Assembly (NCBI GenBank): GCA_029582265.1
Contig: CM055822.1
Span: 1,860,001-1,924,000 of the forward strand
Direction of reading: 5' to 3'
Source: Zoroaster sp. YZ-2022
Lineage: Eukaryota > Echinodermata > Asteroidea > Forcipulatida > Zoroasteridae
DNA: 64,000 nt
Within the stretch, counting starts at the first letter, position 1; each line of letters starts with the position of its first letter. Under the pieces are notes generated by a model. The model was not told where the DNA came from and made no database searches. It saw only the letters and a program-made list of their open reading frames with translations. The translations under genes were made by a program, and so were the position numbers. Positions 12,279 through 21,715 of this stretch are shown piece after piece.

Positions 12279-13290
12279 ATTGATAACACATCTAACGTTA
12301 GCATATTTTTTTTTTAAATTCAACTAATTGTACTCATGCCTAGGCTTCACTCTCCTAACGTTACAGACTATTTACCACCATTAGGCACTAGTCTAAGTAT
12401 TTCAAAAGAGTCATGGAGGAAAACCCACGTAATATTAAATTTTAAGCATACTTTGTTTCCATAAAACCGGGTACCCGCTAAATTAGTCCCAACGTTTAAA
12501 GTACTAGTACCATTCACTGGCGCCCATACCGTACACATTACTGACTGACTGTCATCAACCTATGCATGCTGTATGCATCAACCAACGCGTTACAACACAT
12601 CTGTCATGTCTGAAGCCGGTTAAAATGCTTATTTTTAAATCAAAGATTCTCGTAAATTTGTCATTGCCCAGACTTACCTCCAATTAAGTGTGCATAATAA
12701 TGTCTGTTTTCAACGATGAAACATCCACTGGTGATAGGAAAAATTCAGAAAATAGTGAAAAACTCGCTTTTGTGGAAGGTTTTGTCCGCAGGTCTGCATG
12801 CACCCAACTGTTGAAACATGTGGCAGTTAATCGATTCAACGACCTCGAAAAGAGCTATTAATAAAGTGACCTTTTTCAGAATAAATAGATTATGCTGACA
12901 TAAAAAAAAAACTAAAAAGGATTTTAGTCAATCACATAATACATTATGCGAAACGAATTGATCAGAAACACAATTTTTTCAGGGGTCACGATAGCCGAGT
13001 CAATTGCATTTCCGAAGCGTAAATGCTCAATTCCTTAAACATGCATACATAATGAGCACGACCAGAGCTGACTTAGATTCACCAACAGAGGTGAAACGTA
13101 AGTGAAACGTTTTAGATATTAGTTTGATCTATCGAAAATCGATATCTGATGACCTAATCATGAGGTTACAACTCTAGTTTCATCTACGTGTTATGTTCTA
13201 AGTATATGCCAAGTTTGAAGTTCATGTGAAGTTTGCAAGTATGTATTTTTTGTAGACAATCGATCCGGAAAAGAAGGAGAAGAAAAAATA
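12279..13290. other. Non-coding interval
   Basis: No gene or clear repeat is seen, apart from a GAA/AAG-rich patch at 13270-13290 that leads into the 148-bp satellite. Confidence 0.45.
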
Positions 13291-13291
13291 A

Positions 13292-14090
13292 ATAAATAAA
13301 CTTTGACTTCCGGTTTGGACAGGAAGTAAGGTCAATTTGGGGTCACTCACAACTCGTGTTTCATCTACTTGTTATGTTCTAAGTATATGCCAAGTTTCAA
13401 GTTCATGTGAAGTTTGCAAGTATGTGTTTTTTTGTAGACAATCTATGGGGAGAAGAAGAAGGAGAAGAAAAAAGAAAGAAACTAGACGGCAGTGTTTGTG
13501 ATAATACAAACACACAGATGTTCGAGTTTTGTCAGGGCAGTGATGACGACGTCAGAATGTTTTTAAAAGAAACTTTGCATCATTATTTGTTTTAATATTA
13601 AATTTTGACTTCCGGTTTAGACAGTAAGTAAAGGTCAAATTGTCAAAAGGTCAAAATGTTTTTGTAAACATTTTTGACAATTAACAATCTGTACAATAGT
13701 GGAAAGATTGTGAATTTACCCCTTGTGGTTGTTGAGATATGAATTTTTAAAATATTAAACTTTGACTTCCGGTTTGGACAGGAAGTAAGGTCAAATTGGG
13801 GTCACCTTTGTGTAGATATTTTTCGACAATTAACAGTCTATACAATGGTACAAAAAATGTCAATTTACCTCTTGTGGTTGTTGAGATATGATTTTTTAAT
13901 ATTAAACTTTGACTTCCGGTTTGGACAGGAAGTAAGGTCAAATTGGGGTCACCTTTTTGTAAATATTTTTTGACAATTAACGATCTGTGCAATGGTACAA
14001 AAATTGTGAATTTACCTCTTGTAGTTGTTGAGATATGATTTTTTTAAATATTAAACTTTGACTTCCGGTTTGGACAGGAAGTAAGGTTTC
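13292..14090. repeat. Tandem ~148-bp satellite (GACTTCCGGTTTGGACAGG units)
   Basis: The phrase 'gacttccggtttggacagg' recurs near 13306, 13608, 13760, 13908 and 14056, spaced about 148-150 bp except where a unit is disrupted. Units share 'aaggtcaaattggggtcacc' and a 'ttgagatatga' end. GAA/AAG-rich stretches occur at 13270-13290 and 13447-13480. A single related unit stands beside the long GAA tract at 37942-38010. Confidence 0.85.
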
Positions 14091-14377
14091 GCCAAATGTT
14101 TGTCGTACGTGTGACGTACAACGCGAATTTGCACCAATCAGAGTGACGAAGATTGTTTCGCATCACACTGAACTCTTGAACGTGTTTCGTGTGTCCCTAA
14201 AACGTGACATTTGTTTACATTTTTTAAACGAAATAGTTACAGGCATTTATGAATTGGAATACAAGTTTCGATATACTCAAAATTATTTGCTACTAATAAT
14301 AATAAAAGATAAATAATAACAAAAAAAGATAATTATACAAAGTATTATTTGTAACTTTACATGGTGAACAATTAAGA

Positions 14378-14462
14378 CTGCGGTGACACCATGTGAAATC
14401 CTCAATTGAGTAGTAATTAGTTCTGAACAGAACACGTGGTTACAACTCATCGTTTTGATCAT
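14378..14462 (+). mobile_element. Left half of a GGTGACACCATGTG MITE
   Basis: It matches the left part of the MITE at 11221 and, through 'gttacaactc', the one at 44540. It stops abruptly at the AGCCTTGATCAAGGC end at 14463. The missing right half is at 20771-20830, so the intervening block was inserted into this MITE. Confidence 0.7.
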
Positions 14463-15082
14463 AGCCTTGATCAAGGCGCGTCGGAATGATTTGGTCGCAT
14501 AATTTTGCCCCGCTTTATAGCTATCCAAACTCCTGCGCACATGGACAAAGTGTACGGATTCATATGTATACTGTATGCATGTACATCTACATGTATATAT
14601 ATGTATATTGTACAATGTACATTAACATACATGTACATGTACATGTACATACATGAATGCACATACATTGCCTTCATCAAGTCGCGTCGGAATGGTTTGG
14701 TCGCATAATTTCGCTCCAATTCATATAATTTCGCATAATTCATAGCTATCCAAACTCCTGCACACATGGACATAGTTAGTGTACGGATTCATATGTGTAC
14801 TGTATATATTCATATATCTACATGTACATATTGTAGTACCATGTACAATAATGTGTATGTACTGTAAATACAGTGACCATTCGTCGTCGCGCCTTGATGC
14901 TTCTGTGCATGCCAAAATGTAAGGCGGAGCTCATTAATGCTAAATTATACCAAATTCAAAAACCAAAGACGTATTCTCATTGGTTATTGGTTGTCCCAAC
15001 AACTGCTGTGCGAGATGTATATGATTGTACTGTGAATGTACAGGTTGGACTTTGACGTTCGTGTACTCCGTTTCAGTGTACA
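14463..15082. mobile_element. Palindrome-ended element, copy 2, left part
   Basis: It begins with AGCCTTGATCAAGGC and matches the inverted copy 1 (5388-6112). It carries ACATGTAC-rich simple sequence and an internal partial duplication of its own end near 14670-14770. It runs into the 17-bp minisatellite at 15083 and resumes after the Gypsy insertion at about 19770. Confidence 0.72.
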
Positions 15083-15197
15083 TATCTATACAGCGCACAT
15101 ATGTATACAGCGCACATATGTATACAGCGCACATATGTATACAGCGCACATATGTATACAGCGCACATATGTATACAGCGCACATATGTATACAGTG
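15083..15197. repeat. 17-bp minisatellite, left array (TATACAGCGCACATATG)
   Basis: About seven near-identical 17-bp units (TATACAGCGCACATATG) end exactly at the left LTR of the Gypsy element. The other side of the element carries a sister array with a different consensus at 19590-19770. Confidence 0.88.
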
Positions 15198-15313
15198 TGT
15201 GATATACACGTTTTATGAAGACGCCATTTTATGAGAGAGCCTGTATTTATTGAATCACATGAGGGCGCTATAACATGTTACAAACACTATAGCTTATAGT
15301 TGAATACATGACA
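15198..15313 (-). repeat. 3' LTR of the Gypsy element
   Basis: On the - strand it begins TGTCATGTATTC and ends TATATCACA, the usual TG...CA borders. It is preceded by the purine tract. It matches 19474-19589 over nearly its full length. Confidence 0.85.
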
Positions 15314-15546
15314 TCCCCCTTTTTCAGTCCAAAGAAAAAATTGTTAAACTTAGTTTACTAAGTGGAGAGTACGTGTACCATGAAGTCTATGTTCAAATCT
15401 TACACCAATTTTCTATTTAAGAAATTTCTATTAAGAAAACTGTTAATAATCCTTAGGTTCAAAATTCAAGTCAAATGTCTTAGTTAGACCTGATGGATAA
15501 CTTAACTCAAAAACTTCCCTTTATACTCATCAACAATTAATACTCA

Positions 15547-18111
15547 TCAACAATTAATACTCATCAATATATCTTCTCGGTGGCTTAATTGCTCTACCAC
15601 TTCTACTTTGTGGGATATTTGTTTGTGTTTTTTGACGAGTTGTTGCGGTCCTTTGTGGAATACATGTTCCAAGTCTGGTGGTTCTAAAGTTGGAGGGTTT
15701 TCTTTGGTTTTGAGAAGATGTTTTCTGTTTCTTCTCAATTTCCCTGTGGGCGTTGTCACAACATAGGATCTAGGTTCTTGTGTTTTCTGAGTAACAACAG
15801 CTGGTTGCCAACTTCCATTTTTCTGTTGCACCCTGACAGTATCACCTATGTTCAGATTTGGTAGGTTTTTGGTGTTTCGATCGTAGTACATTTTTTGTAC
15901 TGTTTGTCTGTTGATCAGTTGCTGTTTGATGTTGGTGTGAACTTTTGGTTCCAACAGCTTTGTGTGTGTGGGAAGAATGCTCTTTGTTCTTCTACTCATT
16001 AGCAACTGACTTGGTGATCCAAGGTTCTGATCTGTGGGTGTGTTTCTGTACTCCAATAGACTTAAATATGGATCTTGCTTGCTTTTGATTGCTTTCTTTA
16101 ACAACTGCTTTACCGTTTGAATGGTTATTTCTGCCATTCCATTGGACTGTGCATACCCAGGGCTAGATTTTACATGTTTAAATTGCCATGCTTGGGCAAA
16201 TTCTCTGAATTTCTGACTACTGTACTGTGGTCCTCCATCTGAGATCACTTGATCTGGAATTCCATGACGAGCAAATATGCTCTTCAGTGCAGTGATTACA
16301 CCTTTGCTTGTAGTGTCGTCTAGCAACATGATTTCTGGATATTTGGAATAATAATCCACTACTATCAAGTATGTTCTTGTACCCAAATAGAATAAGTCTG
16401 TTCCCACTTTGGACCATGGACGGTCTGGTGAAGGATGTGGATTCATTGGCTCTTTCATGTTGGATTTTCTGTGTTCTAGAGAGATTACACACCTACTGCA
16501 CACATCTTCTATTTGTTTTGACATACCTGGCCAATACATTGTGTCCCTTGCTCTAGCTTTACACTTAATTATGCCTAAATGACTACTGTGTATCTTTTCC
16601 AGCATTTCTTGCTGCAGTGCTTTGGGAACTATTATCTTTTCTCCTTTGAACAGTAAATCTTCAGCCACATGGATTTCTTCTCTAAAATCCCAGTATGGTC
16701 TTATCTCATCTGGTACATTTTGTTTTGTTTCGGGCCAGCCATCTAACACTGTGCTTTTGACTTTCTTTAGTGTTTGGTCTCTGCGTGTTGCTTCTTTAAA
16801 TTCTCTGAGTTTGTTTTCACTCATGGGTAAGTTTGAAACCAACATGTGCACTTGGATTTCTATTTCATTATTATCATCTGCCATTTGTTCGGTAGGCAAG
16901 TATGCTCTTGATAGTGTATCAGCTATTATCATTTCTTTGCTGGTACCAGGTTTGTGCACAACTTTTATGTCATATTTCTGTACAGCTAACAGAAGTCTTT
17001 GGATGCGTGGTGGCGCTGTTGACAGAGGTTTTTTAGTGATTGCCTCCAAGGGTTTATGATCACTCAGTACAGTCACGTGCCTTCCGTATATGTACTGGTG
17101 GAATTTTTGGCAGCCAAATTTTATGGCAAGCGTCTCTTTTTCTATTTGTGCATAGCCTTTTTCTGTTTGTGTGAGCGCTTTGGACGCATATGCCACTGGA
17201 TTTCCTTCTTGTGTCAACACAGCTTCCAACCCATCTTTACTGGCATCTACTGACAATTCTACTGGTTTTCCTACATTATAATATTTAAGTGTAGGGGCCC
17301 TTGTTGCAAGGTTTTTCAGATTGTTGTAGGCATCTTCTTGTTCTTTTTCCCAATGCCATTCTGTTTCATTTTTCAACAGAATTCTGAGGGGTGCTGATGT
17401 TTCTGATAGGGACGGTATAAATCTCCCAATGTACTGAATCATTCCCAGAAATCTTTCTAAGTCTTTTTTAGACTGAGGAGTTGGCATTTCCAGAATGGCT
17501 TTGATTTTGGCTTTGTCTGGCTTAATGCCTTCATGGGATAGCTCATGTCCAAGGTATTGGATTTCTGTTTGTGCTATTTTGCACTTTGCTTTGTTCAGTT
17601 TTATGTTGTTTGTTCTTGCTAGATCTAGAACTTGTCTTAACCTTGCATCATGTTCCTCTCTTGTTTTACCATACACTAGGATGTCATCTATGTAACAAAT
17701 TGCTCCATTTACCTTTTCCAGTATTTCTGACATTCTTTTATGAAACACTTCTGATGCACTATGAATACCGAATGGCAATCTCAGGAATTTGTACCTCCCA
17801 AAGGGTGTGTTAAAAGTACAGAAATCTGAACTCTCTTTGTCTAACGGAATCTGCCAGAAGGCATTGTTGGCATCCAGTATGGAGAAATACTGTGCCTGGT
17901 CTACTTTACTGACTATTTCCTCGATCACAGGTATGTGATAGTGCTCACGTTTTATTGCCTGATTCAACTCTTTGGGATCTAGACAGAGTCTAAGTTTGCC
18001 ATTTGGTTTTTCTACAATCACCAATGAATTTACCCAATCTGTAGGGTAGTCAACTTTTTCTATGATTTTCTGTTCAACTAAGTATGTCAAGTTCTTCTTT
18101 GAGTCTATCAC
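15547..18111 (-). CDS. pol: Gypsy Pol: reverse transcriptase, RNase H and integrase
   Basis: This 854-codon open frame copies the element RNA to DNA and inserts it. Visible parts in order: RT (FSILDANNAFWQI near residue 80; the catalytic YIDD at 140-143), RNase H (VELSVDASKDG near 285), an H-H-C-C zinc domain (about 510-545), and the integrase core with its first Asp in GTDLFYLG, second in ISDGGPQYSS and the Glu in NGMAEITIQ (about 575-662). The C-terminus resembles a short Gypsy-type tail. The first ATG is not the natural start: RT should continue from the protease ORF at 18074-18778, which overlaps in another frame, so an indel lies near 18080-18110. It is otherwise uninterrupted, which suggests fairly recent insertion. 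Confidence 0.92.
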   Translation of the reverse strand: MIDSKKNLTYLVEQKIIEKVDYPTDWVNSLVIVEKPNGKLRLCLDPKELNQAIKREHYHIPVIEEIVSKVDQAQYFSILDANNAFWQIPLDKESSDFCTFNTPFGRYKFLRLPFGIHSASEVFHKRMSEILEKVNGAICYIDDILVYGKTREEHDARLRQVLDLARTNNIKLNKAKCKIAQTEIQYLGHELSHEGIKPDKAKIKAILEMPTPQSKKDLERFLGMIQYIGRFIPSLSETSAPLRILLKNETEWHWEKEQEDAYNNLKNLATRAPTLKYYNVGKPVELSVDASKDGLEAVLTQEGNPVAYASKALTQTEKGYAQIEKETLAIKFGCQKFHQYIYGRHVTVLSDHKPLEAITKKPLSTAPPRIQRLLLAVQKYDIKVVHKPGTSKEMIIADTLSRAYLPTEQMADDNNEIEIQVHMLVSNLPMSENKLREFKEATRRDQTLKKVKSTVLDGWPETKQNVPDEIRPYWDFREEIHVAEDLLFKGEKIIVPKALQQEMLEKIHSSHLGIIKCKARARDTMYWPGMSKQIEDVCSRCVISLEHRKSNMKEPMNPHPSPDRPWSKVGTDLFYLGTRTYLIVVDYYSKYPEIMLLDDTTSKGVITALKSIFARHGIPDQVISDGGPQYSSQKFREFAQAWQFKHVKSSPGYAQSNGMAEITIQTVKQLLKKAIKSKQDPYLSLLEYRNTPTDQNLGSPSQLLMSRRTKSILPTHTKLLEPKVHTNIKQQLINRQTVQKMYYDRNTKNLPNLNIGDTVRVQQKNGSWQPAVVTQKTQEPRSYVVTTPTGKLRRNRKHLLKTKENPPTLEPPDLEHVFHKGPQQLVKKHKQISHKVEVVEQLSHREDILMSINC

Positions 18112-18778
18112 TTAGTGCAAATGGTACTCGTCTTGGCGGATGGACTGTCGGTGTAGCGTTTTCATCAACCTCGATGTGATGGTATTTGTTGAAGCATCCT
18201 GTGCCATCGAATACATCTGCATATTCTTTGGTGATGTCAGCCTTTTCCAGATTGTCTATGCGCGTGATCAGGTGCATTTTGACTGCTGCGTCCAATCCGA
18301 TTAGGTTTTGTCCTTTTTCGACAACGATGAAGTCAAGTTTGTGCGAGATTCCACGATGGCATATTTTTATGACACATTTGCCTACGACCGGGATCCTTGT
18401 TCCGCTGTAGTTTATCAATCTCGCAGATGTGCGTGTAACTTGTGGATTTCTTTTTATCTTCTTGAGAGTGCTCTCCGAGATGATGTTTGCTTGTGCTCCA
18501 GTGTCTATCTTCAGTTGTAGACATTTGTGATTCACCTTTAGGTTGACGAACCAGTCTTTTGTATTTTTACTTTGTTTCTTGGGCTCGTCTGTTGTCCCCA
18601 CTTTACCGATGAAAAGTTCTTCCATCTCTTCTGAAGCCATGTGTACTGCCTTGGCTCTGCAGCATTTTGCAAAGTGATTAGGCTTGTTGCAGCGAAGACA
18701 GGTCTGTCCATAGGCTGGACAATTTCGTATGGCATGTGTTGTTCCACACTTGCCACATGTCCGTTTGTTTGTAGCCAT
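18074..18778 (-). CDS. Gypsy nucleocapsid zinc knuckles and aspartic protease
   Basis: This 234-codon frame starts with two zinc knuckles (CGKCGTTHAIRNC, then CLRCNKPNHFAKC), which bind element RNA, and continues into a retropepsin with the active-site motif LKIDTGAQANIIS. Its end (SDRLKEELD) is the usual linker before RT and then runs into a stop because of a frameshift. Upstream it is in the same frame as the gag ORF (18830-19285), separated only by an in-frame TGA at 18830-18832 and 17 codons. Gag-NC-protease therefore look like one reading frame broken by a nonsense codon. The alternative, translation by stop read-through, cannot be ruled out from sequence. Confidence 0.85.
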   Translation of the reverse strand: MATNKRTCGKCGTTHAIRNCPAYGQTCLRCNKPNHFAKCCRAKAVHMASEEMEELFIGKVGTTDEPKKQSKNTKDWFVNLKVNHKCLQLKIDTGAQANIISESTLKKIKRNPQVTRTSARLINYSGTRIPVVGKCVIKICHRGISHKLDFIVVEKGQNLIGLDAAVKMHLITRIDNLEKADITKEYADVFDGTGCFNKYHHIEVDENATPTVHPPRRVPFALSDRLKEELDILS

Positions 18779-18829
18779 TGGACCTGGGCTTTTTTGTTTT
18801 TTTTGTTCCTTTATGTTTTTGTTTAGACT

Positions 18830-19437
18830 TCACTCCAATTTTATGGACTTCTGTTGTCTCATCTGATTTTTCTGCTTTGTTACTGATCCTTTCTCTATGC
18901 TGAGACTTTCAATCTGCATCTTGCTTGCCTCTGCAGCACGACAGATCTCTATAGCTTTGGTCAAATCTATGTTGCTTTCTCTAAGCATTCGCTCACGGAC
19001 AATATCACTGGTCACACCACATATTATGTTGTCCCGTATGAGACTGTCTGTTAAGTCACAAAATTCACAATCTTTGGCCAGCGTTTTCAATGCTGTGACA
19101 AAATGGTCAACGGTCTCACCTTCATGTTGACTCCGTTTGAAGAATTGATGTCTCAGGAATGCTTGTGATGTGTTGGATTTGCAGTGTTCTGCAAACTTTT
19201 CCTTGACTTTAGCAAGCTTTTCTTTGTCGTCCGGTTGCTCCCACTTGAAAGTGTTGTACAATCGTAGCGCGTCTTCTCCTGCCATGGTTATAGGAACATT
19301 GCCGTTTTCTGATTTTCAGGCTTCGTGTTTTTCCCCGTGGCGAGCATGTATAGGTCATATCTTTGTACAAACCATTTGTAGTTGTCCGCTAGGTTTCCCT
19401 GCAATGACAATCCTTTTGGAAGCTCTATTTTATCCAT
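18830..19437 (-). pseudogene. gag: Gypsy Gag (capsid), frameshifted
   Basis: An ATG at 19437, soon after the primer-binding site, opens a Gag-like frame (MDKIELPKGLSLQGNLADN). It hits a stop near 19290. The rest, from 19285, continues in a frame offset by one indel and contains the retrotransposon Gag core (a helical region ending VRERMLRE). A TGA at 18830-18832 then separates it from the zinc knuckles. Gag would assemble the element's particle in the cytoplasm. The two breaks indicate decay. Confidence 0.8.
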
Positions 19438-19473
19438 TTTTAGTGAGTTTGAAGGCTTTTACTTCTGACACCA

Positions 19474-19589
19474 TGTGATATACACGTTTTATGAAGACGC
19501 CATTTTATGAGAGAGCCTGTATTTATTGAATCACATGAGGGCGCTATAACATGTTACAAACGCTACATTTATAGCTTATAGTTGAATAT
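19474..19589 (-). repeat. 5' LTR of the Gypsy element
   Basis: It matches the left LTR (15198-15313), with a 6-7 bp length difference near 19565. Its outermost bases read ATACATATATTC instead of TGTCATGTATTC and merge into the minisatellite, so the exact LTR end has been lost or converted. Confidence 0.82.
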
Positions 19590-19770
19590 ATGTATACAGT
19601 GTACACAGTGTACATATGTACACAGTGTACATATGTACACAGTGTACATATGTACACAGTGTACATATGTACACAGTGTACATATGTACACAGTGTACAT
19701 ATGTACACAGTGTACATATGTACACAGTGTACATATGTACACAGTGTACATATGTATACAGTATATATAT
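19590..19770. repeat. 17-bp minisatellite, right array (TACACAGTGTACATATG)
   Basis: About ten units of TACACAGTGTACATATG, the same 17-bp length and frame as the left array at 15083-15197 but with another consensus. It reads as a palindrome-rich, ACATATGT-containing repeat on both strands, which explains the long 'MYTVYICTQ' artefact ORFs. Confidence 0.88.
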
Positions 19771-20128
19771 TTCAGCTTATGTATAACGTGTGTTTGTATG
19801 CATTGTTGTGTGTGAACGTGTATGATCAACGGGGTCAAAACTAGGGACCTGTTATTGGCCATCATTTAAAATAAACCGCCCACAAATCAACAATCCCCGC
19901 ATATGACTTTCCACACATGAGCTTTCGATTACAGATGGATCAATGCTGTTGATTCAGTTTGAACATACGAGGTTGCAATGCACAACCGTATCCACTACTC
20001 GGTTATTGATCTCGTTGTACAGCGTACGTGTACGGGGTCGGGGACGGAGCACCGGCCGTGTTTGCTGAATTTCTCGGGCCAGAAATCGGTACAGGGTGGG
20101 AGTACCGTGGTAATGCCTTGGTCAAGGC
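19771..20128. mobile_element. Palindrome-ended element, copy 2, right part
   Basis: Sequence after the minisatellite continues copy 2 ('ggccatcatttaaaataaaccgcc') and ends near CCTTGGTCAAGGCT at 20115-20128. It aligns with copy 3 (20420-20770) and with the inverse of copy 1. Confidence 0.7.
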
Positions 20129-20149
20129 TAGTACGGGGTGGGAGTACCG

Positions 20150-20770
20150 TAAGTGATCACTCGTCGTCGCGCCTTGATCCTTCTGTACACGTCAAAATAT
20201 AAAGCAGAGCTCATTAATGCTATTATACCAAATTCAAAAATGAAAGACGTATTCTCATTGGTTATATTGGTTGGCCCAGCAACTGCTCGCTGTGCGCAAT
20301 GCACATGGTTGGACTTTGACCTTCGTGTACTCTGTTTCAGTGTACATGTATACAGAGACGGAGTCCTTATTTGACCTCATGTACAACGTGTGTTTCCATG
20401 CGTTGTGCTGTGTGTGGGATCAAACGGGGTCAATCCTAGGGGCCTGTGATTGGCCATCATTTAAAATGAACCGCCCAGAAATCAACAACCCCTGCATAAG
20501 ACTTTCCATTGGAAACCAATGGGAAAATAAAGAAACACATAACCTTTCGATTACAGAAGGATTAAGGCTGTTGATTCAATTCGAACATACGAGGTTGCAA
20601 TGCACAATCGTATCCACCACTCAGTTATTGATCTCTCTGTTCAGTGTACATTTGCGGGGCTGAGGACGGCGCACCAGTCGTGTGTGCTGAATTTCTTGAG
20701 CCAGAAATCGGTACAGGGTGGGACTACAGTGGTTAAGTGCACTCTAGACAACAGCCTTGGTCAAGGCTAT
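20150..20770. mobile_element. Palindrome-ended element, copy 3 (truncated start)
   Basis: It starts inside the family consensus ('cactcgtcgtcgcgccttgat', matching 14876) and runs to CCTTGGTCAAGGCT at 20755-20768. It shows the element without minisatellite expansion or Gypsy insertion, which defines the ancestral layout of copy 2. Confidence 0.7.
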
Positions 20771-20830
20771 TTCGATCAGTATGCTCTGATCGTCTTCATT
20801 CTCCTGAAGACAGTTATAACATACCGGTAC
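20771..20830 (+). mobile_element. Right half of a GGTGACACCATGTG MITE
   Basis: 'tttcgatcagtatgctctga' followed by a 'cctgaagac' stretch is the inner part of the MITE seen complete at 44540-44695. With 14378-14462 it brackets the inserted block. Confidence 0.6.
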
Positions 20831-21574
20831 TCTATTTGAAATTAAATATTCAAAAGTCAAGGCAAGTGCTTTTAAACAGTGTTTAGAGCTTTACCTCAAT
20901 GCATTTGCAATTACAGGTAAGCTTTATGATCCACTTTGTGGATTAAACAGCCAATGAAATACAGTGAACAGGTATTAAAGGGATGTGTGACAAGGACAAT
21001 ATGCAGCCTATGTGTTCTTTGACAAGCACACTGCATCTCGTTATGCATTTGATCATGTGTGGCGTGTGACCCTACATCTTCAGACCCATCAGAATTTCTA
21101 CATGTATATTATTCCTTTTGTGTACCCTCTATCAATATTTTATGTTTATTTGTGTCTTAATTATACTTATAATAATTACTTTGATATATTAGTATTATGA
21201 TAAACTTTGAACTTTGAACTTTGAACTAACACACTGCCAAATACGTATTACATTATTAATGCAAACCTTAATACATATCGCTAGAATATTAGATAGTAAT
21301 TTTACATTATTTCTTCCATATGCGACCAATGTGATAATCATTAATTCTACATTTTGTGTAGATCCATGGAATGGTCACAGGTCATGTCGTGAGTGCCAAT
21401 ATAGGATAAAGAACAAACAAACACGGCATTTAGGAGTTTCATGAGTTTTGGCTATCTCCCCTAGAATACGGATTTTGACAATTTGGGAGACCGTCGACTT
21501 AGGAGGGCTTGACAGCTCAGTTGGAAGAGTGACTTCTCGGTATATATATATATATATGTATATTTTCACCACAG
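20831..21574. other. Non-coding interval
   Basis: No gene is recognised. It holds a small 'aactttg' repeat at 21205-21226 and a (TA)n tract at 21540-21556 just before the next exon. Confidence 0.45.
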
Positions 21575-21715
21575 TTCATCGGTAACACTGACGAAGACAC
21601 TCAGGTGACCACAAGATTCAGGGAAGTTCTGTACACTAAAGGTATCCGCATTCATCCAACGAATTGGAACAGCCACTGCAGCATGCGTTTTGAGGTGATA
21701 GGTTGTTACAACTAA
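21575..21715 (+). CDS. Discoidin domain exon 4, copy C
   Basis: A 141-nt terminal exon after a CACAG acceptor. It reads FIGNTDEDTQVTTRF and ends MRFEVIGCYN plus stop, the C-terminal third of an F5/8 type C domain. Length and phase equal the other exon-4 copies. It is the most diverged of the four (DED, TKGIRIHP, SHC, final N). No exon 3 is visible upstream within 3 kb. It could be an orphan exon from a duplication, or the last exon of a gene whose earlier exons lie far upstream. The frame is intact. Confidence 0.78.
   Translation, partial: FIGNTDEDTQVTTRFREVLYTKGIRIHPTNWNSHCSMRFEVIGCYN

Larger units (their letters stand above)
15198..19589 (-). mobile_element. Mag-like Gypsy LTR retrotransposon, degenerate
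   Basis: An LTR retrotransposon on the - strand with very short LTRs (about 116-120 bp) and an internal region of about 4.2 kb: gag, CCHC knuckles, aspartic protease, reverse transcriptase, RNase H, integrase. The order RT before integrase marks Ty3/Gypsy; short LTRs fit the Mag clade. A primer site candidate (TGGTGTCAGAAG) directly follows the 5' LTR, and a purine tract (AAAAAGGGGGA) precedes the 3' LTR. The gag and protease/RT junctions are broken by stops and shifts, so this copy is unlikely to be active, though the 854-codon RT-integrase ORF is open. It was inserted into a 17-bp minisatellite. Confidence 0.93.

Noticed and set aside
19569..19865. ORFs with repeated MYTVYICTQ-type peptides (also 15025-15234)
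   Set aside because: They are translations of the 17-bp minisatellites; a 17-bp unit cycles through all frames and is not coding.
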